A stretch of 64,000 bases of DNA from an uncultured Oscillospiraceae bacterium (lineage in GTDB: Bacteria; Bacillota; Clostridia; Oscillospirales; Oscillospiraceae). Each line of letters starts with the position of its first letter. The stretch's first letter is position 1. The notes beneath the pieces are model-generated. The model searched no databases and was not told the DNA's origin. It saw only the letters and a program-made list of their open reading frames with translations. Below, one piece after another: positions 37,801 to 47,400 of the stretch. The stretch is taken from positions 1 to 64,000 of the forward strand of contig CANRNU010000008.1 in NCBI GenBank assembly GCA_947632005.1, given 5' to 3'. The position numbers were made by a program, and so were the translations under genes.

Positions 37801-38565
37801 TCATTTTGCCATCATCTGACCGACTTCCCCTTTATACCACACCCGGTGCATATAGAGGCCCTGGGGCGGCATGGTGGGGCCGGTGAGCCGCCGGTCGCCG
37901 GTCCGGAGCAGGCCCGGGATGTCGCCGGGGGCGAGCTTGCCGTCGGAGGCATACACCAATGTGCCCACGATGGCCCGGACCATGTTGTAGAGGAAGCCGT
38001 CCGCGCAGACCGAGACGGTGATGATGTCCCCGTCCCGCTCCGCCCGGCACCAATGTATGGTGCGGACGGTGGTCTTCGTCTGGGTGCCCACGCTGCGCAC
38101 GGCGGCGAAATCATGGGTCCCCACGAAGGCGGCGGCCGCCGCGTTCATGGTCTCCGCGTCCAGGGGCGCGGGCCAGAAGCAGGCCCGGTCGACCCAGAAC
38201 GGGTCCCGGATGCGGCTGTTGTGTATCTTGTAGATGTACTCCTTCTGGAGGCAGGAGCCGATGGCGTTGAAGTCCTCCGGGGCCTCCGTTGCCGCCTGGA
38301 CGGCGATGTCCGCCGGCAGGCGGCTGTTCAGCGCCAGGGGGATGCGGTCCGTGGGAATGGCGCAGTCCGCGCGGAAATTGGCGCAGTAGCGCAGGGCGTG
38401 GACCCCCGCGTCGGTCCGGCCGCAGCCGGTCACATGGGTCCGGGCCCCGACGGTCTTCTCCACGGCCCGCTCCAGTGTCTGCTGGACCGTGGGCAGGCCC
38501 GCCTGGGTCTGCCAGCCGTGGTAGGCGGTGCCCAGATAGGCCAGGCGCAGAGCGATGTTTCTCAT
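37801..38565 (-). CDS. truA: tRNA pseudouridine(38-40) synthase TruA
   Basis: 254 residues from the ATG at 38565, which overlaps the ecfT stop by 4 nt; a longer open frame upstream runs over ecfT out of frame. The catalytic Asp 52 is in GCGRTDAGVHA, and the C-terminal motif FLYNMVRAIVGTLV is present. The enzyme isomerises uridines 38-40 in the tRNA anticodon arm in the cytoplasm. TruA genes directly after the ECF module are the rule in Firmicutes. Pseudouridine made by TruA and related enzymes is the eventual substrate of the PsuK/PsuG pair, also in this window. Confidence 0.96.
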   Translation of the reverse strand: MRNIALRLAYLGTAYHGWQTQAGLPTVQQTLERAVEKTVGARTHVTGCGRTDAGVHALRYCANFRADCAIPTDRIPLALNSRLPADIAVQAATEAPEDFNAIGSCLQKEYIYKIHNSRIRDPFWVDRACFWPAPLDAETMNAAAAAFVGTHDFAAVRSVGTQTKTTVRTIHWCRAERDGDIITVSVCADGFLYNMVRAIVGTLVYASDGKLAPGDIPGLLRTGDRRLTGPTMPPQGLYMHRVWYKGEVGQMMAK

Positions 38566-39368
38566 ATCCCCAGCCTCCGCAGGACCCAAATGGCCGCCAC
38601 GAACAGCGCCCCCAGGACGAAAGCCGCAGCGTCCTGCCAGCCCATGTGCAGCTGCTTCATCCTGGTCCGGCCCTGGCCGCCGTTGTAGCACCGGCACTCC
38701 ATGGCCAGCGCCAGCTCGTCCGCCCGCCGGAAGGAGGAGATGAAAAGAGGGACCAGCAGGGGCAGCAGGGCCCGGGCCCGCTCCGGGAGCGTGCCCGTCT
38801 CCAGGTCGGCCCCCCGGGCCTTCTGGGCGGACATGATCCGGTCCGTCTCCTCGATGAGGGTGGGGATGAACCGCAGGGCGATGCACATCATCAGACTCAG
38901 CTCGTATACCGGCACATGCAGCTTTTTCAGCGGCGAGAGCAGACTCTCCAGCCCGTCGGTGATGGCCAGGGGCGAGGTGGTGTAGGTGAGCATGAAGGTG
39001 CCCGACACCAGCAGCAGCACCCGCAGCACCATGGAGATGGCCCGTTCCAGGCCGGTGTAGGTGATCCGGATGAACTTCCAGCGGAAGAGGATGTCGTCTC
39101 CGGCGGTGAAGAAGAGGTTCAGCACGGCGGTGAAGACGATGATGAATACCAGCGGCCGCAGCCCTTTCAAAAGGGCCCGGGGCCGGATATGGGCGATGGC
39201 GGACACGGTGGCCAGGGCGGCGAATACCAGGGCGTAGCCGCCCCAGGAGCCCACCAGGAAGATGGCGGCGATGTAGACCAGAGTCAGGATGAGCTTCGTC
39301 CGGGGGTCCAGCCGGTGCACGACGGTGTCGCCGGGGAAATACTGGCCCAGGGTGATGTCCTTCAGCAT
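38562..39368 (-). CDS. ecfT: ECF transporter membrane subunit EcfT
   Basis: 268 residues, with five or six hydrophobic helices beginning LGQYFPGDTVVHRLDPRTKLILTL. The coupling-helix motif with Ala-Arg-Gly (SAQKARGADLETG) near 170 and a second region around SFRRADELALAMECRCY link it to the two ATPases. EcfT joins EcfA1 and EcfA2 with exchangeable substrate-binding S proteins to import vitamins and trace metals. No S protein gene lies here, as expected for the shared group II type. It overlaps ecfA2 by 7 nt and truA by 4 nt. Confidence 0.95.
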   Translation of the reverse strand: MLKDITLGQYFPGDTVVHRLDPRTKLILTLVYIAAIFLVGSWGGYALVFAALATVSAIAHIRPRALLKGLRPLVFIIVFTAVLNLFFTAGDDILFRWKFIRITYTGLERAISMVLRVLLLVSGTFMLTYTTSPLAITDGLESLLSPLKKLHVPVYELSLMMCIALRFIPTLIEETDRIMSAQKARGADLETGTLPERARALLPLLVPLFISSFRRADELALAMECRCYNGGQGRTRMKQLHMGWQDAAAFVLGALFVAAIWVLRRLGI

Positions 39369-40228
39369 GCCGGCCCCCCCTTTCCGCCCCGGAGGGCCAG
39401 GATGGCGTCGGCCAGCTGGTCCACGGTATAGATGCCCTGGGGCACCTGCACGCCCTGCTGCCGCAGCAGCCGGGCGATGTGGGCGGCCGCCGGCAGGTCC
39501 AGGCCGATGGAGACGAGCTCGTCCCCGTGGGCGAAGACCTCCTCCGGCGTCCCGTCCAGCACGATCTGCCCCTCCGACATGACCACGAGCCGGTCGCAGC
39601 GGTTGGCGATGGACATGTCGTGGGTGACCAGAAGGATGGCGGCGTCCGTGGCTCTCCGCCAGATGAACAGCCGCTCCAGAAGGTCCTCCCGGCCCGCCGG
39701 GTCCAGACCCGCCGTGGGCTCGTCCAGGACCAGAAGCCCCGGCTCCATGGCCAGCACGCCGGCGATGGCCGCCCGGCGCTTCTGACCGCCGGACAGCTCC
39801 AGCGGCGAGCGGTCAAAGGTGTTCTCCGCAAGGCCCACAAAGGCGGCGGCCTGACGGACCCGCCGGTCGATCTCCTGCTGGGAGAGCTTCAGATTCTTGG
39901 GCCCATAGGCGATGTCGGCGAATACGGTCTCTTCAAAAAGCTGATATTCCGGGTACTGGAACACCACCCCTACCCGGAACCGGGCGGCGCGGATGGCGGC
40001 CTTGGAGGCAAAGATGTCCCGCCCGTCCAGGAGCACGGTGCCCGCGTCGGGCTTCAGAAGGGCGTTCAAGTGGCTGATGAGGGTGCTCTTGCCGCTGCCG
40101 GTGTGGCCGATGAGGGCCACGGTCTCCCCGGCACGGATGGTCAGGTCCAGGCCGTCGATGGCCGTCTTTTCAAAGGGGGTGCCCTTGCTGTAGATGTGGG
40201 TCAGGCCCCGCAGTTCGATGCTCTTCAT
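39362..40228 (-). CDS. ecfA2: ECF transporter ATPase EcfA2
   Basis: 288 residues from the ATG at 40228, which overlaps the ecfA1 stop by 4 nt (ATGA). The start MKSIELRGLTHIYSKGTPFEKTAIDGLDL is the EcfA2 pattern. Walker A is GHTGSGKST, the Q loop QYPEYQLFEETV, the signature LSGGQKRRAAIAGVLA, Walker B LLVLDEPTAGLDP and the His loop VTHDMS. It forms the ATPase heterodimer with EcfA1 below EcfT. Confidence 0.96.
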   Translation of the reverse strand: MKSIELRGLTHIYSKGTPFEKTAIDGLDLTIRAGETVALIGHTGSGKSTLISHLNALLKPDAGTVLLDGRDIFASKAAIRAARFRVGVVFQYPEYQLFEETVFADIAYGPKNLKLSQQEIDRRVRQAAAFVGLAENTFDRSPLELSGGQKRRAAIAGVLAMEPGLLVLDEPTAGLDPAGREDLLERLFIWRRATDAAILLVTHDMSIANRCDRLVVMSEGQIVLDGTPEEVFAHGDELVSIGLDLPAAAHIARLLRQQGVQVPQGIYTVDQLADAILALRGGKGGPAC

Positions 40229-41058
40229 CGGAGGGCCCTCCCTATGGCGGCGGCGCACTCCTCCGGCGTGAGGGCGTCGGCGGGCACGGCCATCCCGGCG
40301 GCGTTCAGCCGGGCGATGAGGGCGGTGGTGTCCGGCACGGTCAGCCGCAGGGCCGCCAGGGTATCGGTCCGGGGGAATACCTCCCTGGGAGTGCCGTCCA
40401 TAGCCAGCCTGCCCCGGTCCATGACCAGCACCCGGTCCGCCCGGACGGCCTCGTCCATGTGATGGGTGATGAGCACCACGGTGATGCCCCGCTCCCGGCA
40501 GAGCTTCTCCACCGCGGCCACCACCTCCCGGCGGCCCCGGGGATCCAGCATGGCGGTGGGCTCGTCCAGCACCAGCACCGCGGGGTCCATGGCCAGGATG
40601 CCCGCGATGGCGACTCTCTGCTTCTGCCCTCCGGAGAGGAGGTGCGGCGCGTGCAGGCGAAAATCATACATGTCCACCTGCTTCAGGGCCGCGTCCACCC
40701 GGCGGCGTATCTCCCGGGGCTCCACGCCCAGATTCTCCGGGGCGAAGGCCACGTCGTCCTCCACCACATTGGCAACGATCTGGTTGTCCGGGTTCTGAAA
40801 TACCATCCCCACCCGCCGGCGGATGGCCAGAAGACTTCCCTCGTCGATGGTGTCCATGCCGTCCACGAACACCTTCCCCGCCTGGGGCAGGAGGATGGCG
40901 TTCAGATGCTTGGCAAGGGTGGACTTGCCGCTGCCGTTGGAGCCCAGCACCGCCACGAAGGAGCCGGCTTCGATGTCCAGCGTCACCCCGTCCAGGGCGG
41001 GCCGGTCCGCGTCGGGATAGGTGTAGGATATATTTTTGATGCGTATCACAGGGTCCAT
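40225..41058 (-). CDS. ecfA1: ECF transporter ATPase EcfA1
   Basis: 277 residues. The start IRIKNISYTYPDADRPALDGVTLDI is typical of EcfA1. Walker A GSNGSGKST, Q loop FQNPDNQIVANVVEDDVAF, signature [16 protein letters not shown], Walker B LVLDEPTAMLDP and His loop ITHHMDE are all present. It is the first gene of ecfA1-ecfA2-ecfT-truA, all overlapping by a few bases. In many relatives rplQ precedes ecfA1; here a palindromic repeat (41099-41216) and a methyltransferase gene do. No clear promoter is seen in the 40 nt before the gene. Confidence 0.96.
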   Translation of the reverse strand: MDPVIRIKNISYTYPDADRPALDGVTLDIEAGSFVAVLGSNGSGKSTLAKHLNAILLPQAGKVFVDGMDTIDEGSLLAIRRRVGMVFQNPDNQIVANVVEDDVAFAPENLGVEPREIRRRVDAALKQVDMYDFRLHAPHLLSGGQKQRVAIAGILAMDPAVLVLDEPTAMLDPRGRREVVAAVEKLCRERGITVVLITHHMDEAVRADRVLVMDRGRLAMDGTPREVFPRTDTLAALRLTVPDTTALIARLNAAGMAVPADALTPEECAAAIGRALR

Positions 41059-41098
41059 ATATACTGCCTTACCGATAAAGTGAAAAACCTTGTTGAAT

Positions 41099-41216
41099 GC
41101 CTCCCCTGTGCAGGGGGAGGCGGGCGCCGCAGGCGGCGCTCGGAGGGGTTGCTGCCAGGATCGGTAACGATCCCTCAGTCTCGCTTCGCCCGACAGCTCC
41201 CTTTACACAAGGGAGC
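41099..41216. repeat. palindromic intergenic element, copy 2
   Basis: A 118-nt copy of the element at 32766-32903, shorter in the middle. The left hairpin starts GCCTCCCCTGTG; the right hairpin is GCTCCCTTTACACAAGGGAGC. The shared inner blocks GGTTGCTGCCAG and CGATCCCTCAGTC are present. It lies between ecfA1 and the convergently placed end of the methyltransferase gene on the same strand. Confidence 0.85.
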
Positions 41217-41245
41217 TTTCAAAACGGCTGTGCGCATGCAAACGA

Positions 41246-42106
41246 CTATTTTTCCCATCTGCAAGTCGCCCCGCAGGGCAGCACCAGCCCGGAGGCAGAG
41301 GCCCGCAGGCCAAGCTCCTGGGCGTCGCTGTGCCCGCCGAATCTTTTGGTGAACAGGCTCTCGGCGATGTAGGTGAGCACCGACGGGGCCAGCCCCGTGG
41401 TGTAGGAGTTGATGAGCACGAACAGGGGCTCGTCCGATAACAGCGGGACGATAGAACTCACAAAGGGCCACAGATCGTCCTCCAGCCGCCAGACCTCCCC
41501 GCCGGGTCCCCGGCCATAGGAGGGTGGGTCCATGATGATGGCGTCATATCGCCGGCCCCGTCGGATCTCCCGCTGGCAGAACTTGGCGCAGTCGTCCACG
41601 ATCCAGCGGACCGGCCTGTCCGCCACGCCGGAGCAGGCGGCGTTTTCCTTGGCCCAGGCCACCATGCCCTTGGCGGCGTCCACATGGCACACCTCCGCCC
41701 CCGCAGCCAGACAGGCCACTGTGGCCGCGCCGGTGTAGGCGAAGAGGTTCAGCACCCGGATGGGCCGTCTGGCGGCGCGTATCTTCTCCATGGCCCAGTC
41801 CCAGTTGGACGCCTGCTCCGGGAACAGACCCGTGTGCTTGAAGCTCATGGGCTTGACCTGGAAGGTGAGCGCGCCGTAGCGTATCTGCCAGCTGGGGGGA
41901 AGGCTGTTCTTCTCCCAGGCCCCGCCGCCGGAGCTGGAGCGCCGGTAGACCGCGTCAGGGGTCCTCCAGCGCCTGTCGGTCCGGGCCGTGGCCCAGATGG
42001 CCTGGGGGTCCGGCCGCAGCAGGATATGCCCGCCCCAGCGCTCCAGCTTCTCCCCGCCGGAGGCGTCGATGAGCTCATAGTCCCGCCACTTGTCCGACAC
42101 CCACAT
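41246..42106 (-). CDS. class I SAM-dependent RNA methyltransferase (RlmI/RlmK-like)
   Basis: 286 residues from the ATG at 42106; a TTG four codons earlier is possible. A small N-terminal part (WVSDKWRDYELIDASGGEKLERWG) is followed by the Rossmann methyltransferase domain: VLNLFAYTGAATVACLAAGA (motif I), CHVDAAKGMVAWAKENA (motif II region) and the catalytic IIMDPPSYGRG (motif IV, DPPSY). The DPPSY form occurs in 23S rRNA base methyltransferases of the RlmI/RlmKL group. The target base here is unknown. It has its own good promoter at 42145-42173. Confidence 0.87.
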   Translation of the reverse strand: MWVSDKWRDYELIDASGGEKLERWGGHILLRPDPQAIWATARTDRRWRTPDAVYRRSSSGGGAWEKNSLPPSWQIRYGALTFQVKPMSFKHTGLFPEQASNWDWAMEKIRAARRPIRVLNLFAYTGAATVACLAAGAEVCHVDAAKGMVAWAKENAACSGVADRPVRWIVDDCAKFCQREIRRGRRYDAIIMDPPSYGRGPGGEVWRLEDDLWPFVSSIVPLLSDEPLFVLINSYTTGLAPSVLTYIAESLFTKRFGGHSDAQELGLRASASGLVLPCGATCRWEK

Positions 42107-42144
42107 AAAAGTACCCAAACCCCCAGGTTACAAAATATCAACAT

Positions 42145-42173
42145 ATTATAACACCAATTGCAGAGAGGGTCAA
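42145..42173 (-). promoter_or_regulatory. promoter of the methyltransferase gene
   Basis: On the minus strand: TTGACC (42173-42168), a 17-nt spacer and TATAAT (42150-42145), about 38 nt before the ATG at 42106. Very close to consensus. Confidence 0.85.
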
Positions 42174-42272
42174 TCGGCCCGGGGCCATTTTTGCCCTTTC
42201 ACCCCCTGTGGGGACCTGGCATATCCTGCCATAGGCGGGCAGACCAGCAGTCCGCCGGTTGGAGGGGATATT

Positions 42273-42830
42273 TTGCATTTTTTTGAGCAGCTTTTATTGA
42301 TACTGGGACTTTCCATGGACGGATTTGCCGCATCGGTGTGCATGGGTATGGCCGCGGGCGGCAGACGGATATGGCCCATCGTGACCATCATGAGCGGGTT
42401 TCATGTGGGGATGCTCCTGGCGGGCTACGGAGTGGGCGCGGGGCTTCCGGACCGGCTGGCGGCGGCGTATCCCTGGGCGGCGGCGCTGCTGCTGGCGGGG
42501 ATGGGGGTCAACATGATCCGGGAGGCCCGGCAGCCGGAGGCGGCGTGCCCGGAACAAAAAAATACCGCCGGGTCCATCGCGATGCTCTCGCTGGCCACCA
42601 GCATCGACGCCATGACGGTGGGGGTGGCCTTCGCGGTGATGGAGGTGCCGGCCCTGCGGGCGGGGGCCCTGGTGGCCCTGGTGATGGGCACGCTTGCCAC
42701 CCTGGGGTCCGCCTTCGGAAGCCGGGTGGGCCAGAACCGCCGCCGGGCGGCCCGGACCGCCGGCGGGACCATCCTGTGCCTGCTTGGGCTGAAGCTCCTT
42801 TTGAACGCCCTGGGCGTCATTGATTTTTGA
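42273..42830 (+). CDS. mntP: MntP-type manganese efflux pump
   Basis: 185 residues from a TTG at 42273, chosen because GGAGGGG lies 5 nt upstream and the length matches the family; an upstream in-frame extension is not protein-like. Six helices are visible, with the paired family motifs LILGLSMDGFAASVCMGMA and LATSIDAMTVGVAFAV, each with the functionally important Asp. MntP lowers toxic manganese in the cytoplasm. Such genes are often under the yybP-ykoY manganese riboswitch; I looked in 42107-42272 and found no convincing match. The gene is convergent with the MATE gene, with a shared hairpin between them. Confidence 0.9.
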   Translation: MHFFEQLLLILGLSMDGFAASVCMGMAAGGRRIWPIVTIMSGFHVGMLLAGYGVGAGLPDRLAAAYPWAAALLLAGMGVNMIREARQPEAACPEQKNTAGSIAMLSLATSIDAMTVGVAFAVMEVPALRAGALVALVMGTLATLGSAFGSRVGQNRRRAARTAGGTILCLLGLKLLLNALGVIDF

Positions 42831-42843
42831 AAGAGTACATGAA

Positions 42844-42872
42844 AGACCGCCGGCGCGTCTGCCCGGCGGTCT
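42844..42872. terminator. hairpin between mntP and the second MATE gene
   Basis: A perfect 10-bp stem (AGACCGCCGG 42844-42853 with 42863-42872) in the 51-nt gap between convergent genes. T-runs are weak on both sides, so it may act as a modest two-way terminator. Confidence 0.5.
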
Positions 42873-42881
42873 GGTCTGCTG

Positions 42882-44240
42882 TCAGGCGGCCTTCGCCTTT
42901 GCCTGCAGGCGTTTCAGGAGGATCAGGTAGCTGGTGACCAGCACGATGTCCGCCCCCATCCAGGAGGAGACCTCTGCGTAAAAGACGCCCGGCCCGCCGA
43001 TGAGCCGGGACAGGGCGAGGGCCACCCCTGTGCGCATGAACAGTTCCATGACGCCGGAGACCATGGGCAGCACCGTGTTGCCCATGCCCTGGATGGCGGA
43101 GCGGACCACATGCAGCCCGTAGAGCGCCGGCAGGCACACGCTCATGACCGAGAGATAGCGGTAGGCCGTGTCCAGGGCTAGGGCGCTCTGGTCCGGCGGG
43201 CCGGAGATGAAGGCGCTCAGGATGGTCCGCCCGCCCAGAAGCGTGACGGCGGCGATGGCCAGGGAGGTGGCCCCGGCGATGAGCAGGGCGGCCCGGACCC
43301 CCTGCCGGATGCGGAGGACATGGCCGGCGCCCAGGTTCTGGCCCACATAGGTGATCATGGCGTAGCCGTAAGAGACGGCGGCCATTTCCAGCACGCCGAA
43401 GAATTTGTTGGCGGCGGTGTACCCGGCGATGAACGCCACGCCGAAGCCGTTGACGATGGCCGTGAGGATCATGCCGCCCACGGCGATGACGCAGTTCTGC
43501 AGAGCCATGGGCGCACCCAGGGCCAGCAGCCGCCGGCCCAAACCGTCCCGGAGCCGGAGGTCGTCCCGGGCCAGGTGCAGGATGTCCACCCCTACGACCC
43601 GGACCAGGCAGCACAGGGCGGAGACGCTCTGGGCAATGAGAGTGGCCGCTGCCGCCCCGGCGATGCCCCAGCCAAATCCCATCACGAACAGCATATCCAG
43701 CGCGATGTTGGTCAGGGAGGAGGCCGCCATGGCCAGCAGGGGCGTTCTCCCGTCCCCCAGGGCCCGGAGCATGCTGGCCAGCAGGTTGAAGGCCATCACG
43801 ATGGGGATGCCGGCAAACATGATGCGCAGATACAGCCCGGCGCCGCCTATGATCTCGTCCGGGGTCCGCAGAAGATGCAGCACGGGCAGGACCAGGGCCT
43901 GTCCCGCCCCGGTGAGCAGCAGCGCGGACGCCGTCCCCAGCAGGACGGAAGCGCCCGCCGCCCGCCGGAGCCGGTCATACTGACCCGCGCCGAAGTGCTG
44001 GGCCAGGGGAATGGCGAAGCCCTGGGCAAGGCCCTGGACGGCGCTCAGCATCATCCAGTTGAACCAATCCGCCGCCCCTAGCGCCGCCAGCGCGTCCACG
44101 CCCAGCACCTTGCCCACCACCATGGTGTCCACCAGGGTGTAAAGCTGCTGGAACACGTTCCCCGCCATCAGGGGCAGGGCAAAGGCAAATATGAGCGGCG
44201 CGGGCCGCCCCGCTGTCATGTTTTTCAGTCTCCGGTCCAT
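42882..44240 (-). CDS. MATE-family efflux transporter (second)
   Basis: 452 residues from the ATG at 44240 with AGGTGATC upstream. An in-frame ATG about 28 codons earlier, in the leader, has poor spacing to GGAGGG; it would add a non-conserved, soluble stretch. Twelve helices are visible, with the MATE start APLIFAFALPLMAGNVFQQLYTLVDTMVVGKVLG and the conserved LRALGDGRTPLLAM and NKFFGVLEMAAVSYGYAMITYVGQNLGAG. It is a different branch from the MATE protein at 29569-30954. It exports an unknown substrate. Its promoter (44364-44392) is divergent from that of addB, and the leader carries a 9-bp hairpin at 44299-44321. Confidence 0.9.
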   Translation of the reverse strand: MDRRLKNMTAGRPAPLIFAFALPLMAGNVFQQLYTLVDTMVVGKVLGVDALAALGAADWFNWMMLSAVQGLAQGFAIPLAQHFGAGQYDRLRRAAGASVLLGTASALLLTGAGQALVLPVLHLLRTPDEIIGGAGLYLRIMFAGIPIVMAFNLLASMLRALGDGRTPLLAMAASSLTNIALDMLFVMGFGWGIAGAAAATLIAQSVSALCCLVRVVGVDILHLARDDLRLRDGLGRRLLALGAPMALQNCVIAVGGMILTAIVNGFGVAFIAGYTAANKFFGVLEMAAVSYGYAMITYVGQNLGAGHVLRIRQGVRAALLIAGATSLAIAAVTLLGGRTILSAFISGPPDQSALALDTAYRYLSVMSVCLPALYGLHVVRSAIQGMGNTVLPMVSGVMELFMRTGVALALSRLIGGPGVFYAEVSSWMGADIVLVTSYLILLKRLQAKAKAA

Positions 44241-44363
44241 AATGATCACCTGATGGCGCAGTGCCGCAAGAGGTTGCGCCGGGCCGCTTTGCGGCGCAGC
44301 AAAACAGCCGCGCTGTTTTGCCATATATTCGTTGCGATGCCCTCCGGGGTATTCGGTATCAGG

Positions 44364-44392
44364 AGAATACCACAGGTCCGACGGGAAAGCAA
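44364..44392 (-). promoter_or_regulatory. promoter of the second MATE gene
   Basis: On the minus strand: TTGCTT (44392-44387), a 17-nt spacer and TATTCT (44369-44364). The leader to the ATG is about 120 nt and holds a hairpin (GCAAAACAG / CTGTTTTGC, 44299-44321), so some control in the leader is possible. Confidence 0.65.
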
Positions 44393-44404
44393 CTGCCAAA
44401 GGCG

Positions 44405-44433
44405 GTGACAATTTCCGGGAACTGTTGTATAAT
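44405..44433 (+). promoter_or_regulatory. promoter of addB placed for a leaderless transcript
   Basis: GTGACA (44405-44410), a 17-nt spacer and TATAAT (44428-44433). The ATG at 44440 follows after exactly 6 nt, so +1 would be the A of the start codon. There is no Shine-Dalgarno sequence at usable spacing. Confidence 0.8.
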
Positions 44434-44439
44434 CGGGGC

Positions 44440-47400
44440 ATGGTACGATTGATCTTGGGCCGGGCCGGCGCGGGCAAGACCGCGCGGGTGTTCCGGGAGA
44501 TAGCAGAATATGCGGCGGCGGGCCGGGGAGATATGGTCCTGCTGGTGCCGGAGCAGTACAGCCATGAGGCGGAGCGGGAGCTGTGCGCCGCGGCGGGGGA
44601 CACGCTGAGCCGGTACGGGGAGGTGCTGTCCTTTACGGGCCTGGCCAGGAAGGTGTTCGACGCGTGCGGCGGCGGGCGTCCCGTCATGGACGGGGGCGGC
44701 CGCCTTCTGTGCATGGCCGTGGCGGCCCAGGCGGTGGAGGAGTCCCTCCGGACCTACCGCCGGGCGGTCCGGGAGCCCCGGACACTGGACAGCCTCTCCC
44801 GGGCGGTGGAAGAGCTGCAAAACGCCGGGCTCACGGCAGGGGATATGGCCGCGGCGGCGGAGAAGACGGAGGGCGTGCTGTCGGACAAGCTGCGGGACCT
44901 GTCCCTGCTGACGGAGGCGTATACTGCCGTCCGGGCCCGGAGCGGTGCGGACAGCGCCAGCCGCCTGGAGACCCTGGCCGCCCTCATTGGGGACAGCCCC
45001 GTGGTGAAGGGCACGTTCTATGTGGACGGCTTTTCCGACTTCACCGCCCTGGAGAAAAATGTGCTCCGCCAGATCATCCGGGCGGGGGCGGACCTGACGG
45101 TGTGCCTGACCTGCAGCCGGGCCGGAGACGACGGGGTATTTCTCCTGCCCCGGGCCACGGCCCGCTGGCTGGCCGGGACGGCGGCGGAGTACGGCGCGGC
45201 CTGTGAGGAGCTCTGGCTGGAGCCGCCTCAGCCGGACGGGGCTCCCATCTCCTTCTTTTGCGGCCATCTTTTCGACTTTTCCGCCGACCCCGCCCCGGAT
45301 AACGGGGGCGCGGTCAGCACGGTGTACGCCGCGGACATCTATGAGGAATGCGAGCTGGCGGCTGCCAGGATGTCGGAGCTGGCCCGCGGCGGCTGCCGAT
45401 GGCGGGATATGGCCGTGGCGGCCCGGGGCTTCGGCGACTACCGGACGGCGCTGGAGAGCGCCTGTGCCCGGTATGGGGTGCCGCTGTTTCTGTCCGGCCG
45501 GGGGGATACGGCCCAGAAGAGCCTGCCCCTGGCCCTGCTGTGCGCCCTGGAGGCGGCAGACCGGGGGCTGTATGAGTATGAGGCGGTGTTCGGATATCTG
45601 AAGACCGGCCTTGGCCCTCTCACGGCGGACGAGACGGACCGGCTGGAGAACTATGTGCTGCTGTGGGGCATCCGGGGCGGTCAGTGGGACCGGCCCTTCG
45701 GCATGCACCCGGCGGGATATGAGCGGGAATTCACCGATGAGGACAAAGCGGTCCTGGCGGACCTGGACCGGATGCGTCAGGCGGTGATGGGACCGCTGAA
45801 AACCCTGGAGCGGCGGGTAAAGGCCGCTTCCACGGCGGCGGAGCAGGCCATGGCCGCGGCGGGATTTCTGGAGGACGCGGGCCTGGCCGCCCGGTTGGAG
45901 GAGCGGACGGCGGAGCTGACCGCCGAGGGCCGGGAGGAGACGGCGGCGGAGCTGGGCCGGCTGTGGGACGTGGTGTGCACGGCACTGGAGCAGTTCGCCG
46001 CGGTGCTGGCGGATATGCCCATGGACGGGGAGCGGTTCGCGGGGCTTTTCGGGCTCATGCTGTCCAAGTACGACGTGAGCGTCATCCCCGTGTCCCTGGA
46101 CCGGGTGAGCGCGGGGGATATCGACGGCATGCGCCGGCGGCACATGAGGCATCTGCTCCTGCTGGGGGCGGCGGATGGCCGCATCCCGGCGCCGGAGGAG
46201 AGCGCAGGGGTGTTCACCGCCGAGGAGCGGGAGCTCCTGGCAGGGCTGGACTTTCCCCTGGGCGGGGCGGAGGAGGACCTCTCCCGGGAGCTGGGACGTG
46301 TTTACAGCGTGCTGACTCTGCCCTCGGAGACGCTTTACATGAGCTGGTCCACGGCGGACGGCGATGGGGGCGAGGCACGGCCCAGCCTTCTCGTCAGCCG
46401 GGCAGAGGCGCTGCTGGGGGCGAAGCCCGTCCGGGGGGATATCCTGCGGGCCAGGACCTTTGCGCCGGACCCGGCCTTCGGCCTGGCGCTGATGGGCCAG
46501 ACGGGGCAGGATGAGCCGGTGTGTCTGGCGGCCCGGGAGCACTTTATCCGGGCTGGCCGGGGGGAGGAGCTGACCCGCCTGGCGGCGGGGGCCAGAGCCG
46601 TCCAGCGGGACCTGGGGGCGGCCTCTGTCCGGGCCCTGTACGGCCCGGAGCCTGGCCTGACCGCCACCCGGGCGGAGAGATTCGCCAGCTGCCGGTTCGG
46701 ATATTTCCTCCAGTACGGCCTGAAGGCCAAGCCCCGGCGGCAGGCGGTGTTCGACCCACGGGACTACGGAAACTTCATGCATTACGTCCTGGAAAAGACC
46801 GCCGGGGACGTGCTGGAGATGGGCGGCTTTGCCGCGGTCACGGCGGCGCAGGTGGGCGCCGTGGCGGACAAGTATGTGGATGAGTACATCAGCCGGGAGC
46901 TGCGGGACTTTGCGGACCATACCGCCCGGTTCGAGTACCTGTTCCGGCGGCTCCGGACCACGGTCCGGCGGGTGACGGAGGAGATGTGGCAGGAGCTGAG
47001 AGACTCCAGGTTCCAGCCCCTGGACCTGGAGCTGGACCTGGCCGGCGAAGGGGTCCTGGAGCCCGGGCAGGAGGGGGACGTGTCCCTGTCCGGCCGGGCG
47101 GACCGGGTGGACGGCTGGGTGCGGGGGGACACCCTGTACCTGCGCATCACGGACTACAAGACCGGGGTGAAGAAATTCGACCTGGCCGACGTGTGCCAGG
47201 GGCTCAACATGCAGATGCTCCTGTACCTGTTTGCCCTGGAAAAACGGGGCAGGTCCCATTTCCGCGCGAAGGACATCCGCCCGGCGGGGGTGCTCTACTC
47301 CCCGGCCCGGTTCGACATCGTCAGCGCCGACAGCGACGTGACCGACGAGGAGCTGGCGGCCCTGCGGAGAAATACCGCCCGGCGCAGCGGGCTCATTTTG

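Noticed and set aside
42107-42272. yybP-ykoY manganese riboswitch before mntP
   Set aside because: I looked for the conserved loop sequences and found no convincing match in the gap.
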